Assembly: GCA_965217125.1 (NCBI GenBank) | Contig: OZ244244.1 | Span: 1,426,001 to 1,490,000, forward strand | Reading direction: 5' to 3' | DNA length: 64,000 bases | Source of the DNA: JAAOIF01 sp965217125 | Lineage (GTDB): Bacteria; Pseudomonadota; Gammaproteobacteria; PS1; Pseudothioglobaceae | Part shown: positions 25,731-34,465 of the stretch, piece by piece | How the letters are laid out: every line of letters begins with the position of its first letter | How positions within the stretch are numbered: position 1 is the stretch's first letter | Translations under genes and position numbers: made by a program | Notes under the pieces: generated by a model | Told to the model about the DNA's origin: nothing | The model's input: the letters and a program-made list of their open reading frames with translations, nothing else | The model's database searches: none

Positions 25731-27467
25731 TTATGATTGATAAATTTTATCCATGCGATATTTGTCAGAATAAGGCAAGACACTTAGTGCTGTGCCATTT
25801 TTAATTTTTTGCTGAACCTCTTGCCAGTATTCTGGAGAGAGTAAATCGCTGTGGTATGTTTGAAAGTATTTTTTAATATTGGGTTTGGTAAATAAAAATT
25901 GGCAAAATTCTTCAGGAAAAACATCATTATCTGCAACATGATACCAAGGTTGTGATGCCATCTCTTGTTCAAGCGTTAAGGCTTTTGGAATATATCTAAA
26001 ATTTACTTTGTCCATAGCGACAATCTCATCATAATCATAAAAAACCACGCGCTTATTATTGGTTACGCCAAAGTTTTTAAGAAGCAAATCACCAGGGAAA
26101 ATATTAGCATTAATAAGTTCTTTAATGGCTAAACCATAGTCATTAATAATATGTTTGATAGCTTTTTGACTTTTATTTTGGCGCAGATAAATATCTAATG
26201 GTATCATTTTTTTCTCAATGTATAAATGCTTAATAATAAGTAAATTACCATCTAACTCTAAGTTAGAAGCCGCTTCTTTTTTAAGTTCAGACATTAAATC
26301 ATTAGATACTTTATCAATCGGAAAAGCAACATTAGAAAATTCCCAAGTATCAGCTAAGCGACCAATACGATTATGTGCTTTTACTCGTTGATATTGTTTG
26401 CGAACTGCTTCTTTGGTGGTATTTTTTGGTGGTTTAAAGCTATCCTTGATGACTTTAAATACATAAGGATAAATTGGAAAGGTAAATACCGACATCACCA
26501 TGCCGCTAACACCTGGCGCGATTTGTAATAAATCTTGATTGGTAGCGTTATGGTAAAGAAACATACGATAAAATATTGTTTTGCCTTGTTTATGTAGCCC
26601 AATAGCACTATATAAATCTGCTTTTGTTTTTGAGTGCATTAGTGTTTTTAAAAAACCCACTACAGTTGACGGTGAATCAGTTGCTAATAGAAAATAACTA
26701 TATGAGAAACTAAAAATAGTAGCTAAAACTGTCGAATCAAGAATTAAAGCATCTATTATGATGCCATCTGCTTTATTCAATAAAGCAATACAAAATGTTT
26801 GATGATTAGAGTCGCTAGCAATTCTACCAATAATATAAGCGGCTTGATTTCTAAAAAAAACGCTTTTTAGAACTTCAATTGCTAAGGGCTGGTTTGAGTC
26901 AGATTCTAAATTTTGATAAAACTGCTCGCTTAGGCGTTTAATATCTCTGTCTAAATCTTGGTAATTGCAATTAAATTGTGGATTAAGTAAAATTTTTTTT
27001 AAAACTTTTTTGAGCCCTTTTGCATTATTAAAATGATAACCATCGACCACAGGCTTGTTAAGATCAACATAAGAATCACTAACACTAGGGCGCACAAAAA
27101 TAAAATCATTATTGTAATGACGCCGATGAAATAGGCGGCAAAAAAGTGAATTAAAAAAAGTTTCAGCTAAATCTGGCTGACAGTGGTTATACAATAAATG
27201 TATGTAACTATGTTTAATTTTTCGCCATAAGCATTCGTCAAACTGGCTTAAATTAAAGGTTTTTTGTAATGATTCACATTTTTCTTTGACGCGCTCATCG
27301 TAAAAGTAGAGCCGTTGTTTAACTAATGTTTGGATAGATTGCCATTGCTGTCTCTCAAAATGTTGTTTAGCCTTAGTGGAATTTTCTTGGAAAATACTAA
27401 AATGCCGCCCAAAACCATCTAAAATGGCCTGAGCGATTTTAATGCTTAGGCAATCTAAGTTAGACAT
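25731..27467 (-). CDS. aceK: Isocitrate dehydrogenase kinase/phosphatase
   Basis: AceK phosphorylates and dephosphorylates isocitrate dehydrogenase, diverting isocitrate into the glyoxylate shunt. The 578-residue protein has the ATP-binding loop APGVSGMVMSVFTFP (about 319-333), YPYVFKVIKDSF with the conserved lysine, HNRIGRLADTWEFSNVAFP and FYDYDEI with the catalytic/metal aspartates. It starts 1 base after the aceA stop, as in the classic aceBAK operon, except that malate synthase here is the G type and follows downstream. Its presence implies a regulated branch point at isocitrate. Confidence 0.96.
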   Translation of the reverse strand: MSNLDCLSIKIAQAILDGFGRHFSIFQENSTKAKQHFERQQWQSIQTLVKQRLYFYDERVKEKCESLQKTFNLSQFDECLWRKIKHSYIHLLYNHCQPDLAETFFNSLFCRLFHRRHYNNDFIFVRPSVSDSYVDLNKPVVDGYHFNNAKGLKKVLKKILLNPQFNCNYQDLDRDIKRLSEQFYQNLESDSNQPLAIEVLKSVFFRNQAAYIIGRIASDSNHQTFCIALLNKADGIIIDALILDSTVLATIFSFSYSYFLLATDSPSTVVGFLKTLMHSKTKADLYSAIGLHKQGKTIFYRMFLYHNATNQDLLQIAPGVSGMVMSVFTFPIYPYVFKVIKDSFKPPKNTTKEAVRKQYQRVKAHNRIGRLADTWEFSNVAFPIDKVSNDLMSELKKEAASNLELDGNLLIIKHLYIEKKMIPLDIYLRQNKSQKAIKHIINDYGLAIKELINANIFPGDLLLKNFGVTNNKRVVFYDYDEIVAMDKVNFRYIPKALTLEQEMASQPWYHVADNDVFPEEFCQFLFTKPNIKKYFQTYHSDLLSPEYWQEVQQKIKNGTALSVLPYSDKYRMDKIYQS

Positions 27468-27468
27468 A

Positions 27469-28773
27469 TTAGAATTGTTCTTCCTCAGTAGAGCCTGTTA
27501 GAGCAGTTACTGAAGATTTTCCACCTTGAACAACGGTGCTAACATCATCAAAATAACCTGCACCAACTTCTTGTTGGTGGGCTACAAAAGTATAGCCTTT
27601 GCTCGCAGCTTCAAACTCAGGTTTTTGCACTTTTTCAACATAATGTTTCATTCCTTCACCTCGTGCATAATCATAAGCTAAATCAAACATATTAAACCAC
27701 ATATTATGAATACCGGCTAAAGTTATAAATTGGTATTTATAACCGTAACTTGCGATTTCTTCTTGGAAACTTGCAATATCTTTGTCTGTTAGATTTTTTT
27801 GCCAATTGAATGACGGCGAGCAGTTATAAGCCAATAGTTGATTAGGATTTTCTCCTTTAACTGCTTGGGCAAACTCTTTAGCAAAACCTAAGTCTGGTTT
27901 GCCAGTTTCACACCAAACTAAATCAGCATAAGGCGCATAAGCCACACCACGAGAAATGGCTTGCTCTAAACCGTTTTTTACATAATAAAAACCTTCTTGT
28001 GAGCGCTTACCAGTTAAAAATTGACGATCATTATCATCAATATCTGAGGTTAGTAAGGTCGCAGCTTCTGCATCTGTTCTGGCTAATAGCAATGTTGGAA
28101 CTCCCATAACATCAGCTGCAAGTCTTGCCGCTGTTAATTTTTGTATCGCCTCAGTAGTTGGCACTAATACCTTGCCGCCCATATGGCCACATTTTTTAAC
28201 AGCTGCTAATTGATCTTCAAAATGAACACCAGCCGCACCATTGCTAATCATATTTTTCATCAGTTCATAAGCATTAAGCACGCCGCCAAAACCGGCTTCT
28301 GCATCAGCAACAATAGGCAAAAAATAATCAATAAATTGCTTATCATCTGCATAAATTCCACGAGAGTGTTGAATTTCATCAGCGCGTTTAAAAGTATTAT
28401 TAATTTTACGAACCACAGCCGGGACTGAATCATAAGCATATAAAGACTGGTCAGGATACATTTGCTCAGAGCTGTTAGCATCAGCTGCTACTTGCCAACC
28501 TGATAAATAAATAGCCTCAATACCAGCTTTGGCCTGTTGCATTGCTTGACCTGCTGTCAATGCCCCCATACAATTTACATAAGATTTTTTGGCATTGCCA
28601 TTGATTAAATCCCAAAGGCGTTGCGCCCCTCGTGTGGCAAGTGTATGCTCAATTACTACTGAGCCGCGTAATCTAACAACATCTTTTGCATGATAATCTC
28701 GTTTAACATCTGCCCATCTTGGGTTAGTTTGCCAGTCTTTTTCAATTGTTTTTATTTGTTGTTTAATGTCCAT
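27469..28773 (-). CDS. aceA: Isocitrate lyase
   Basis: AceA splits isocitrate to glyoxylate and succinate, opening the glyoxylate shunt. It has the catalytic signature KKCGHMGGKVLVPT (about 188-201), GIEAIYLSGWQVAADAN at the substrate site and LAYNCSPSFNWQKNL. Two ATGs compete. The first (28782) directly abuts AAGGAG with no spacer, whereas the second (28773) lies 9 bases after it, so I choose 28773 (434 residues, starting MDIKQQIKTIEKDWQ). It heads the five-gene minus-strand operon. Confidence 0.97.
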   Translation of the reverse strand: MDIKQQIKTIEKDWQTNPRWADVKRDYHAKDVVRLRGSVVIEHTLATRGAQRLWDLINGNAKKSYVNCMGALTAGQAMQQAKAGIEAIYLSGWQVAADANSSEQMYPDQSLYAYDSVPAVVRKINNTFKRADEIQHSRGIYADDKQFIDYFLPIVADAEAGFGGVLNAYELMKNMISNGAAGVHFEDQLAAVKKCGHMGGKVLVPTTEAIQKLTAARLAADVMGVPTLLLARTDAEAATLLTSDIDDNDRQFLTGKRSQEGFYYVKNGLEQAISRGVAYAPYADLVWCETGKPDLGFAKEFAQAVKGENPNQLLAYNCSPSFNWQKNLTDKDIASFQEEIASYGYKYQFITLAGIHNMWFNMFDLAYDYARGEGMKHYVEKVQKPEFEAASKGYTFVAHQQEVGAGYFDDVSTVVQGGKSSVTALTGSTEEEQF

Positions 28774-28820
28774 ATTTGTCATCTCCTTGATTTAAAACTT
28801 TATTATAAAATAACTGTCTA

Positions 28821-28850
28821 ATTATATGTAAAATAAATTTTAATATTCAA
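28821..28850 (-). promoter_or_regulatory. Putative aceA operon promoter
   Basis: On the minus strand, TTGAAT (28850-28845) and TATAAT (28826-28821) are separated by 18 bases, about 50 bases before the aceA start. The 265-base region between aceA and the divergent DUF4160 gene is AT-rich with no gene. Confidence 0.4.
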
Positions 28851-29039
28851 TAAATAAATGTTAGTTTATCCCATACTGATAACAAACGATTGTCAGTGAT
28901 TGAAATGAGGAAAATATTCAAACCCAAACATTATGGTTTAATCAAAAAAAACCTTTTTAGCCGTTAGGTTAAAATACATACAAATAATTTAACTAATATG
29001 GCAAAATATAAAGCTATTATTACAAAGTAGAAATAAATT

Positions 29040-29312
29040 ATGCCGACTATATCAATGTTTTATGGGATATTGGTAAAAATGTTTTTTCATGATGTGGGAA
29101 AACATCACTTGCCCCATATTCACGCAGAATATCAAGGAAAGGTTGCTGTATATGCCATCGAAGAAGGTACATTACTGTCAGGAAAACTACCGACCAAAAA
29201 ACATAAATTAGTTGTTGCTTGGATTGAAATTCATCATGACGACCTACAAGCAGATTGGGAACTTGCTGTTAATGGCAAAAGCCCATTCCCTATTAGAGGG
29301 TTAGATCAGTGA
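29040..29312 (+). CDS. DUF4160 protein
   Basis: A 90-residue protein with the family hallmarks MFYGILVKMFFHDVGKHHLPHIHAEY and a WxxxH-type region AWIEIHHDDLQADWELAVNG. DUF4160 genes are usually followed by a DUF2442 gene, as here, with the next start (GTG) overlapping its stop. The pair is widespread next to mobile and accessory genes and is often listed as a possible toxin-antitoxin or regulatory module, though the mechanism is not established. The His-rich centre may bind metal or nucleotide; this is a guess. Confidence 0.85.
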   Translation: MPTISMFYGILVKMFFHDVGKHHLPHIHAEYQGKVAVYAIEEGTLLSGKLPTKKHKLVVAWIEIHHDDLQADWELAVNGKSPFPIRGLDQ

Positions 29313-29539
29313 TAATAAAACAAATAGAAGTCAAAAAAAACTACAATTTGCATATATCTGCAAAAGATGGCAGGGTTGGTTTGTTTGATGTATCTCCTTA
29401 TTTAAAATTTGAAGCATTTTTAGCATTACAAAATGAGGAAAATTTTAAAAAAATCCACAATGGAAAATACTTTATAGAATGGGATTGTGGTGCTGATTTA
29501 TCAGCAGATACAATTGAGTCTCAATGGAAAATAAGCTAA
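29309..29539 (+). CDS. DUF2442 protein
   Basis: A 76-residue protein starting from a GTG that overlaps the upstream TGA. It has the DUF2442 pattern: FDVSPYLKFEAFLALQNEENFKKI followed by IEWDCGADLSADTI. It forms a two-gene unit with the DUF4160 gene. DUF2442 proteins are small alpha/beta proteins of unknown function with a suspected antitoxin-like or regulatory role. Confidence 0.85.
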   Translation: MIIKQIEVKKNYNLHISAKDGRVGLFDVSPYLKFEAFLALQNEENFKKIHNGKYFIEWDCGADLSADTIESQWKIS

Positions 29540-29572
29540 TAATTCATTCCACTTCTTTTACAGATTCTTTAG

Positions 29573-30358
29573 TTAATCATTAACAATTAACAATTGCTTT
29601 TTGTCGCTGCTCTTCCATGCGTGTCCGTAAATTACTTCGTAGGTGGCGGGTAATTTGCCGTCTTTTCGATAGTTTTCATACATTTGTGTCATTAGTTGGA
29701 ATTTGCCTTTACCGGTTAAGGATTTTGCTCGATTATTGACGGTTTGAGCGCCGATTGCCTTAATATCTTTGAGTAAATCTTTAACGCTTTGATAGGTTAA
29801 ATGCCAGACCTGCATTTCCATTACCGGTGCTTGAAAACCATTTGTTAGTATTTGGTCGCCGATGTCGTGCATATCGGCAAAAGTATTGACATGGGTTTGC
29901 TTATCAACCACAGCCCAACTCTTTTTTAGCTCTTTGAGTGTGTCGGTGCCAAAGGTTGAAAATAATAACAGTCCGTCATTTTTAAGCACACGATGGCATT
30001 CGCTAAATATTTGCTTGAGGTCAGCACACCATTGCAACATTAAATTTGAAACAATCATATTAACGCTGTTATCAGCGATTGGCAGTTGGTGGGCATCGGC
30101 ACAAAGTTTATGCTTTGCTTGGTTATTTTTAAGTGTATCTTGGGCAAAATCAAGGCAGATGATTTGTGATTTTTCAAAACGATTTGACAGCTGCTGAGTT
30201 AGTAGGCCCGTGCCTGCGCCTAAATCAACAATAATATTTGCTTGAGCCTCAATAAGGTCTAATTTTTGCTCTAAACGGATGGCAATTTCTTTTTGTAAAA
30301 AAGCGTAATCATCGTAGTTATTTGAGGCTTTATTAAATGCTGCTCTTATTTGAGACAT
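29573..30358 (-). CDS. bioC: Malonyl-ACP O-methyltransferase BioC
   Basis: BioC methylates the free carboxyl of malonyl-ACP so that fatty acid synthesis can build the pimeloyl moiety of biotin. The 261-residue protein starts MSQIRAAFNKASNNYDDYAF, typical of BioC, and has the SAM motif VDLGAGTGLLTQQL (about 43-56) and MIVSNLMLQWC. Its start overlaps the end of the ZnuA-like gene by 13 bases, and cmoB lies further upstream, so all three are likely one transcript. No other bio gene is in the window. Confidence 0.88.
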   Translation of the reverse strand: MSQIRAAFNKASNNYDDYAFLQKEIAIRLEQKLDLIEAQANIIVDLGAGTGLLTQQLSNRFEKSQIICLDFAQDTLKNNQAKHKLCADAHQLPIADNSVNMIVSNLMLQWCADLKQIFSECHRVLKNDGLLLFSTFGTDTLKELKKSWAVVDKQTHVNTFADMHDIGDQILTNGFQAPVMEMQVWHLTYQSVKDLLKDIKAIGAQTVNNRAKSLTGKGKFQLMTQMYENYRKDGKLPATYEVIYGHAWKSSDKKQLLIVND

Positions 30359-31173
30359 TGGCTGATTTGATTGCTGATATTTTTCATTAGTTTGAAATAA
30401 TCACTATTGCCAATAATATCAATATTAGCAGTGTTAATAGCTAAATCTTCGCTAAGTATATTGATGTATTTGTTAGGCACATCAATGGCGCTTAATAGAC
30501 ATTTGGTTTGGTTTTTTTTAATGGCTTGTTTGGCAGCTAATAGCTTAAATAAACTCAGTCTTGCACCGTGACTTTTACTGACAATGGTTGAATTTTTTAA
30601 GTCATTGGCATTGAGGAAATGCTCAAAAACATTAGAGAAACTGGCAACTTCTTGCTGCTTATAGGCGCTGAGTTGTTGTTTGATTTTTGCCTTTAGTGTT
30701 GTTAGTTTATCAATTAGCATCGCGGCATTGGTGCGATAAATTAACTGGTTAGGTGCATCTATCTCGCTGAGTTTTTTGCTTAACTTGGTGGAAAAATCAA
30801 TCATTTTATCAATATCCAGCCACTGGTGGTGGTTATCATTGTGTTGGTTACTTAATGTTATTTTTTTATCGGCCTTGATATTAGCTAAAGTTTTTTTAAG
30901 TCCAGCTTCAAAATTAGGATGCACAAATACAATCAAATCCGCTGCATCAATTTTTGATAGTTGCGTAGCTTTTAGGTGAAAATGATGTGCCGAGGCGTTG
31001 TTTTTAAGTAGCAATTCGGGTTTTGTTAGCCCCTGTGTTAATAGGCTGGCAATACTGTGTAATGGTTTAATGCTAACCACAATATTTGGCGCTGCAAAAG
31101 CTCTTATATTAAATAATAGATTAAATAATAGCGCAATAAACAATAGACGAAATATCATAGGCAAATTATACAT
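30346..31173 (-). CDS. ZnuA-like metal-binding ABC transporter protein
   Basis: A 275-residue protein with a signal peptide (IFRLLFIALLFNLLFNIRAFA) and the cluster A-1/ZnuA pattern: IVVSIKPLHSIASLLTQG, then ASAHHFHLKATQLSKIDAADLIVFV with the first metal histidine. A short His-rich loop (NQHNDNHHQW) follows, with a later KSHGA histidine. The family carries zinc or manganese to an ABC permease in the inner membrane. No permease or ATPase gene is adjacent. The ATG at 31173 overlaps the cmoB stop (TAATG); a second Met five residues on would also give a complete signal peptide. Confidence 0.8.
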   Translation of the reverse strand: MYNLPMIFRLLFIALLFNLLFNIRAFAAPNIVVSIKPLHSIASLLTQGLTKPELLLKNNASAHHFHLKATQLSKIDAADLIVFVHPNFEAGLKKTLANIKADKKITLSNQHNDNHHQWLDIDKMIDFSTKLSKKLSEIDAPNQLIYRTNAAMLIDKLTTLKAKIKQQLSAYKQQEVASFSNVFEHFLNANDLKNSTIVSKSHGARLSLFKLLAAKQAIKKNQTKCLLSAIDVPNKYINILSEDLAINTANIDIIGNSDYFKLMKNISNQISQCLK

Positions 31174-32129
31174 TATTTATGGCAAATAAACAGTGCGCGT
31201 TTTGGTGCTGGCAGCCCTTCTATGGTGAGATTGGCATTGTTTGGGTGTAAAAAATCTTTGAGTGATTGGGCATTATCTCCAATCCAATGGGTGGCGTGCT
31301 GTTCTTCGATTGTGGTTTGGCTGACATCTGCTAATTTAACATCATTAAAACCAGCATCAAACAGCCAAGTTTGCAAGGTCTCAATTGAGGGCAGGCAGTA
31401 AACATTACGCATTTTAGCGTAACGATGTTTGGGGATAATCTGTTGCCCGTGTTGCGCATCAATCACCAAAGTTTCTAAAACTAATTGCCCAGCATTTGCC
31501 AGCATTTTTTTGAGTTTTTGCAGGTGTGCTATATGCTCTTTTTGGTGATATAAAACCCCCATTGAAAACACCGTATCAAATACAGCTGCATTTGGCATTT
31601 GCTCTAAACGCAAGGGCAGGACAAAGGCATTCGGTGGGTTATTGATGAGTGAATATATGGCTTGGAATTGATAATTAAACAATAAAAACGGCTCAATACC
31701 TAATGCTAATTTTGCTCCTGATAATGCCATTAAATAAGTGAAATAACCATTACCAGCACCCACATCTAACACGCTCCTGCCCTGTAGTGGTCTGATATGT
31801 GGCATAAGTCGATGCCATTTCATATCACCACGCCATTCGCTATCAAGTGTAAGATTAGCTATTTTATATGGACCTTTACGCCATGGCCTTAATTGTTTGA
31901 GTGCTTGTTCTAAGGTGTTTTTATTAATCTTGTTTGCGTCAATGCTTAAATAGGGATTTTTGTATTGCAATATCCCTTTGGGCTGGGTTTGAATTGCTTC
32001 AAGCGCTTTACGCCATTTTGCAATATTAGCATTTTTAACACAAAATGACTGTTGTGCTAAATCGAGCAGTTTTTCGCATAAATCAGCCAACTGCGATTGT
32101 GCACAATGTTTTAAAAAGTCATTAAACAT
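31173..32129 (-). CDS. cmoB: tRNA U34 carboxymethyltransferase CmoB
   Basis: CmoB transfers a carboxymethyl group from carboxy-SAM to 5-hydroxyuridine-34 in tRNA, giving cmo5U. I start it at the ATG at 32129 (318 residues, MFNDFLKHCAQSQL...), the family length; the open frame further upstream adds an unrelated hydrophobic stretch. Key parts are RPWRKGPY, LDVGAGNGYFTYLM (about 121-134), GIEPFLLFNYQF and SMGVLYHQK. CmoA, which makes carboxy-SAM, is not adjacent here although it usually is. Confidence 0.93.
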   Translation of the reverse strand: MFNDFLKHCAQSQLADLCEKLLDLAQQSFCVKNANIAKWRKALEAIQTQPKGILQYKNPYLSIDANKINKNTLEQALKQLRPWRKGPYKIANLTLDSEWRGDMKWHRLMPHIRPLQGRSVLDVGAGNGYFTYLMALSGAKLALGIEPFLLFNYQFQAIYSLINNPPNAFVLPLRLEQMPNAAVFDTVFSMGVLYHQKEHIAHLQKLKKMLANAGQLVLETLVIDAQHGQQIIPKHRYAKMRNVYCLPSIETLQTWLFDAGFNDVKLADVSQTTIEEQHATHWIGDNAQSLKDFLHPNNANLTIEGLPAPKRALFICHK

Positions 32130-32463
32130 AATCCTAAATCCAAAATAGGTGAAAACACTAAAGACAATCAAGCACTCACTAAGCAACCAAACTTATTTAC
32201 TTGTTTTTCATTGTTTATAATAACACTTTAACATATTTTTATATATAATTAAGTTGTGATGAGCAAGATTTTTGTTGTTTAGTTGTAGTCTCTTTATAAG
32301 TTAGATTAAGTAAAAACAATAAAAATCATATAGTTATATGATAAAATATAGCATTAAAAAAAAATTATAATAATGTTGTTATATTTGAAAATTATGTTAT
32401 AATGCTAAATACAATGTAAGTTTTATTATGTTGTTTTTAATTTTTTTAATCAAGGAGAAAAAT
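32130..32463. promoter_or_regulatory. Divergent regulatory region cmoB/tauA
   Basis: A 334-base AT-rich gap without a gene. It holds a perfect 8-bp inverted repeat ATCATATA-GT-TATATGAT (32325-32342), a candidate operator. It also holds a promoter for tauA: TTGTTA (32376-32381), 16 bases, then TATAAT (32398-32403) preceded by TG (extended -10). The tauA ribosome-binding site AAGGAG follows at about 32451. No regulator gene of the TauR type is next to it. Confidence 0.5.
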
Positions 32464-33462
32464 ATGAGTTATTTAAGATATATAAAGAATATGCTAGTTA
32501 CTTTTGTTGCGTTTGTTAGTATTAGTGCTAGTAGTTTTGCTCTTGACGAGCTTAATGTGGCATACTTTCTGGAGTGGCCATCAGCTAACCAAGTAGCACA
32601 ATTAGAAGAAACTTTTGACAAAAGAATGGGACTAAAGGTAAATTGGCGTTCTTTTGACAATGGCAATGCTATGACAGCAGCTATGGTTGCTGGCGATATT
32701 GATATTGCTTATTCTCAAGGTTTTGTGCCTTTTGTGGTAGCAGTAAGCAAGGGAGTTGATTTGAAACTTATTGGTGTTGCTATGACTTATGCAGAAAATG
32801 ATAACTGCGTTGTGCATAAAGATGCCGGTATTAGCAAAGAGAATGCTAAAGAATTAGAAGGTAAAAAAGTTGGCTCACCAGCAGGCAATGTAACTCATTA
32901 TAAATTGCTAAAAACGCTAGAGCACTTAGGTGTTGATTCTAAAAAAGTGAGAATTCTTAGTATGAGTAATGCGGATGCGTCTTCAGCACTTGCAAGAGGT
33001 GATGTTACTATGGCTTGTGGTTTTGGTGGCTCGCTTAATCGTATGAAAAATTATGGAAAAGTGCTAATGACTGGTGCTGAGCAAGAAGCAATTGGCCTTA
33101 AAGTATTTGATATTGTTGCAGTTAGAGGTAGTTTCTTAAGAAACAATCGTAGTGTTGTGCGTCAATTTATGCAAATTACAGAAGATTCTAACCTTGGTTT
33201 TAATAGATATCCTGAGCGTTTCTATAATGTTTTATCTAAGGCATCTGGTATGAATATAGCTGATACTATTAGCACGCTAAAGAAGTTTACTTTTCTTACT
33301 CGCTCTGAGCAATTATCAGAAGAATGGATGTTAGGCGGTGTGCAATCATTTACTAAGGAAGTTGCTGACTTTTTTGTTAAACAAAAAGAACTTTCTAGAG
33401 CTAAAAGCTTAGAAGAATATAGTAGAGCAGTTGATAGTAGTGTATTAGCTGAGGTTAAATAG
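32464..33462 (+). CDS. tauA: Taurine-type ABC transporter substrate-binding protein
   Basis: A periplasmic binding protein of the TauA/SsuA family. From the ATG at 32464, chosen for the AAGGAG 7 bases before it, it is 332 residues with signal peptide YIKNMLVTFVAFVSISASSFA. The mature domain starts LDELNVAYFLEWPSANQVAQ and contains GDIDIAYSQGFVPFVVAVSKG and VGSPAGNVTHYKLLKTLE. Taurine as ligand is inferred from the downstream dehydrogenase-like, xsc and pta genes. A hairpin in the 199-base gap to tauB may hold back distal expression, giving more binding protein than permease. Confidence 0.85.
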   Translation: MSYLRYIKNMLVTFVAFVSISASSFALDELNVAYFLEWPSANQVAQLEETFDKRMGLKVNWRSFDNGNAMTAAMVAGDIDIAYSQGFVPFVVAVSKGVDLKLIGVAMTYAENDNCVVHKDAGISKENAKELEGKKVGSPAGNVTHYKLLKTLEHLGVDSKKVRILSMSNADASSALARGDVTMACGFGGSLNRMKNYGKVLMTGAEQEAIGLKVFDIVAVRGSFLRNNRSVVRQFMQITEDSNLGFNRYPERFYNVLSKASGMNIADTISTLKKFTFLTRSEQLSEEWMLGGVQSFTKEVADFFVKQKELSRAKSLEEYSRAVDSSVLAEVK

Positions 33463-33476
33463 TTAGATAAAATTAG

Positions 33477-33519
33477 AGAACTTCACACATACAGTTGTAT
33501 TTATGTTGTGAGGTTCTTT
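33477..33519 (+). terminator. Intra-operon hairpin after tauA
   Basis: AGAACTTCACA (33477-33487) pairs with TGTGAGGTTCT (33507-33517), with one G-U pair in an 11-bp stem, and is followed by only a short T3. It is a likely weak terminator or mRNA-stabilising hairpin at the end of tauA. Confidence 0.5.
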
Positions 33520-33593
33520 ATTATTAATTGTCTCATTATGGTGTTGTTGTGATTTATAAAATAACAGTGCTTTGTGGGATATGTTTTATGGGT

Positions 33594-33634
33594 ATCTGCA
33601 AAAACCTACAAAATCGTTCTAGGTTTTTGCAGAT
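33594..33634 (+). repeat. Perfect 14-15 bp inverted repeat before tauB
   Basis: TCTGCAAAAACCTA (33595-33608) is exactly complementary to TAGGTTTTTGCAGA (33620-33633) with an 11-base loop; A33594-T33634 adds a fifteenth pair. It lies 28 bases before the tauB ATG. It could be an operator, an RNA hairpin or a processing site. Confidence 0.8.
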
Positions 33635-33661
33635 GCTCGCAAACAAAATAGGTGGATAATT

Positions 33662-34465
33662 ATGGAAGGACTTCAAGTTAAAGATTTATCTATGGCATAT
33701 AAACTACCAGATGGTGGTTCTGTAGAAGCACTAAAAAATATTTCATTTGATCTAAATGCTGGAGAGTTTTTAACAGTATTAGGTCCATCAGGTTGTGGCA
33801 AGACCACATTACTTAATATTTTAGCTGGGTTTTTGGCACCTACAGGTGGCGAATCCATTTTTAATGACAAGGTAGTGGCAGGGCCAAGTCCAGAAAGGGG
33901 CATGGTATTTCAACAAGGTGCACTTTTTGAGTGGATGTCAGTTGAAAAAAATGTTGGTTTTGGACCAACTATGGCAAAACAACCTGAAGACAAAATAGCC
34001 AAAAATACCGCATATTGGTTAGATATTGTTGGTTTGGGAGATTTTGCTACCAAAGCAGTTTATGAACTGTCTGGCGGTATGCAACAAAGAGTAGCACTTG
34101 CTAGATGTCTGGCAAATGAACCGGGCTTGATTTTAATGGACGAGCCTTTGGGTGCACTTGATGCACTTACTCGTGAGAAAATGCAGGGATTATTGCTTAA
34201 ATTATGGAAAGAAACTAATAAAACTATTATACTAATTACCCATAGTGTTGAAGAAGCACTTATGTTAGGCGAGCGTTTATTTGTCATGGCACCTAGGCCG
34301 GGTCGTTTGGAAAAACAATACCACCTACCATTTGCAGAACAAGGTGTAAAAGGCAATAGCAGAGAGATTAAGGCACAGGCTGATTTTGTGGAAAAACGCG
34401 AAGAAATCCTAGCTATGATTTGGGAAATGGAAGAAGAGATTATGGGCAGAAAGGAGACATTATGA
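33662..34465 (+). CDS. tauB: Taurine-type ABC transporter ATP-binding protein
   Basis: A 267-residue ABC ATPase with GPSGCGKTT (Walker A, about 41-49), a Q-loop in VFQQGALFEW, the ABC signature LSGGMQQR (about 137-144), LILMDEPLGALDALTREK (Walker B and D-loop) and the switch histidine in ILITHSVEEA. It belongs to the TauB/SsuB/NrtD group for sulfonates, nitrate and similar anions. The stop overlaps the tauC ATG (ATGA). It would power import with TauA and TauC. Confidence 0.92.
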   Translation: MEGLQVKDLSMAYKLPDGGSVEALKNISFDLNAGEFLTVLGPSGCGKTTLLNILAGFLAPTGGESIFNDKVVAGPSPERGMVFQQGALFEWMSVEKNVGFGPTMAKQPEDKIAKNTAYWLDIVGLGDFATKAVYELSGGMQQRVALARCLANEPGLILMDEPLGALDALTREKMQGLLLKLWKETNKTIILITHSVEEALMLGERLFVMAPRPGRLEKQYHLPFAEQGVKGNSREIKAQADFVEKREEILAMIWEMEEEIMGRKETL

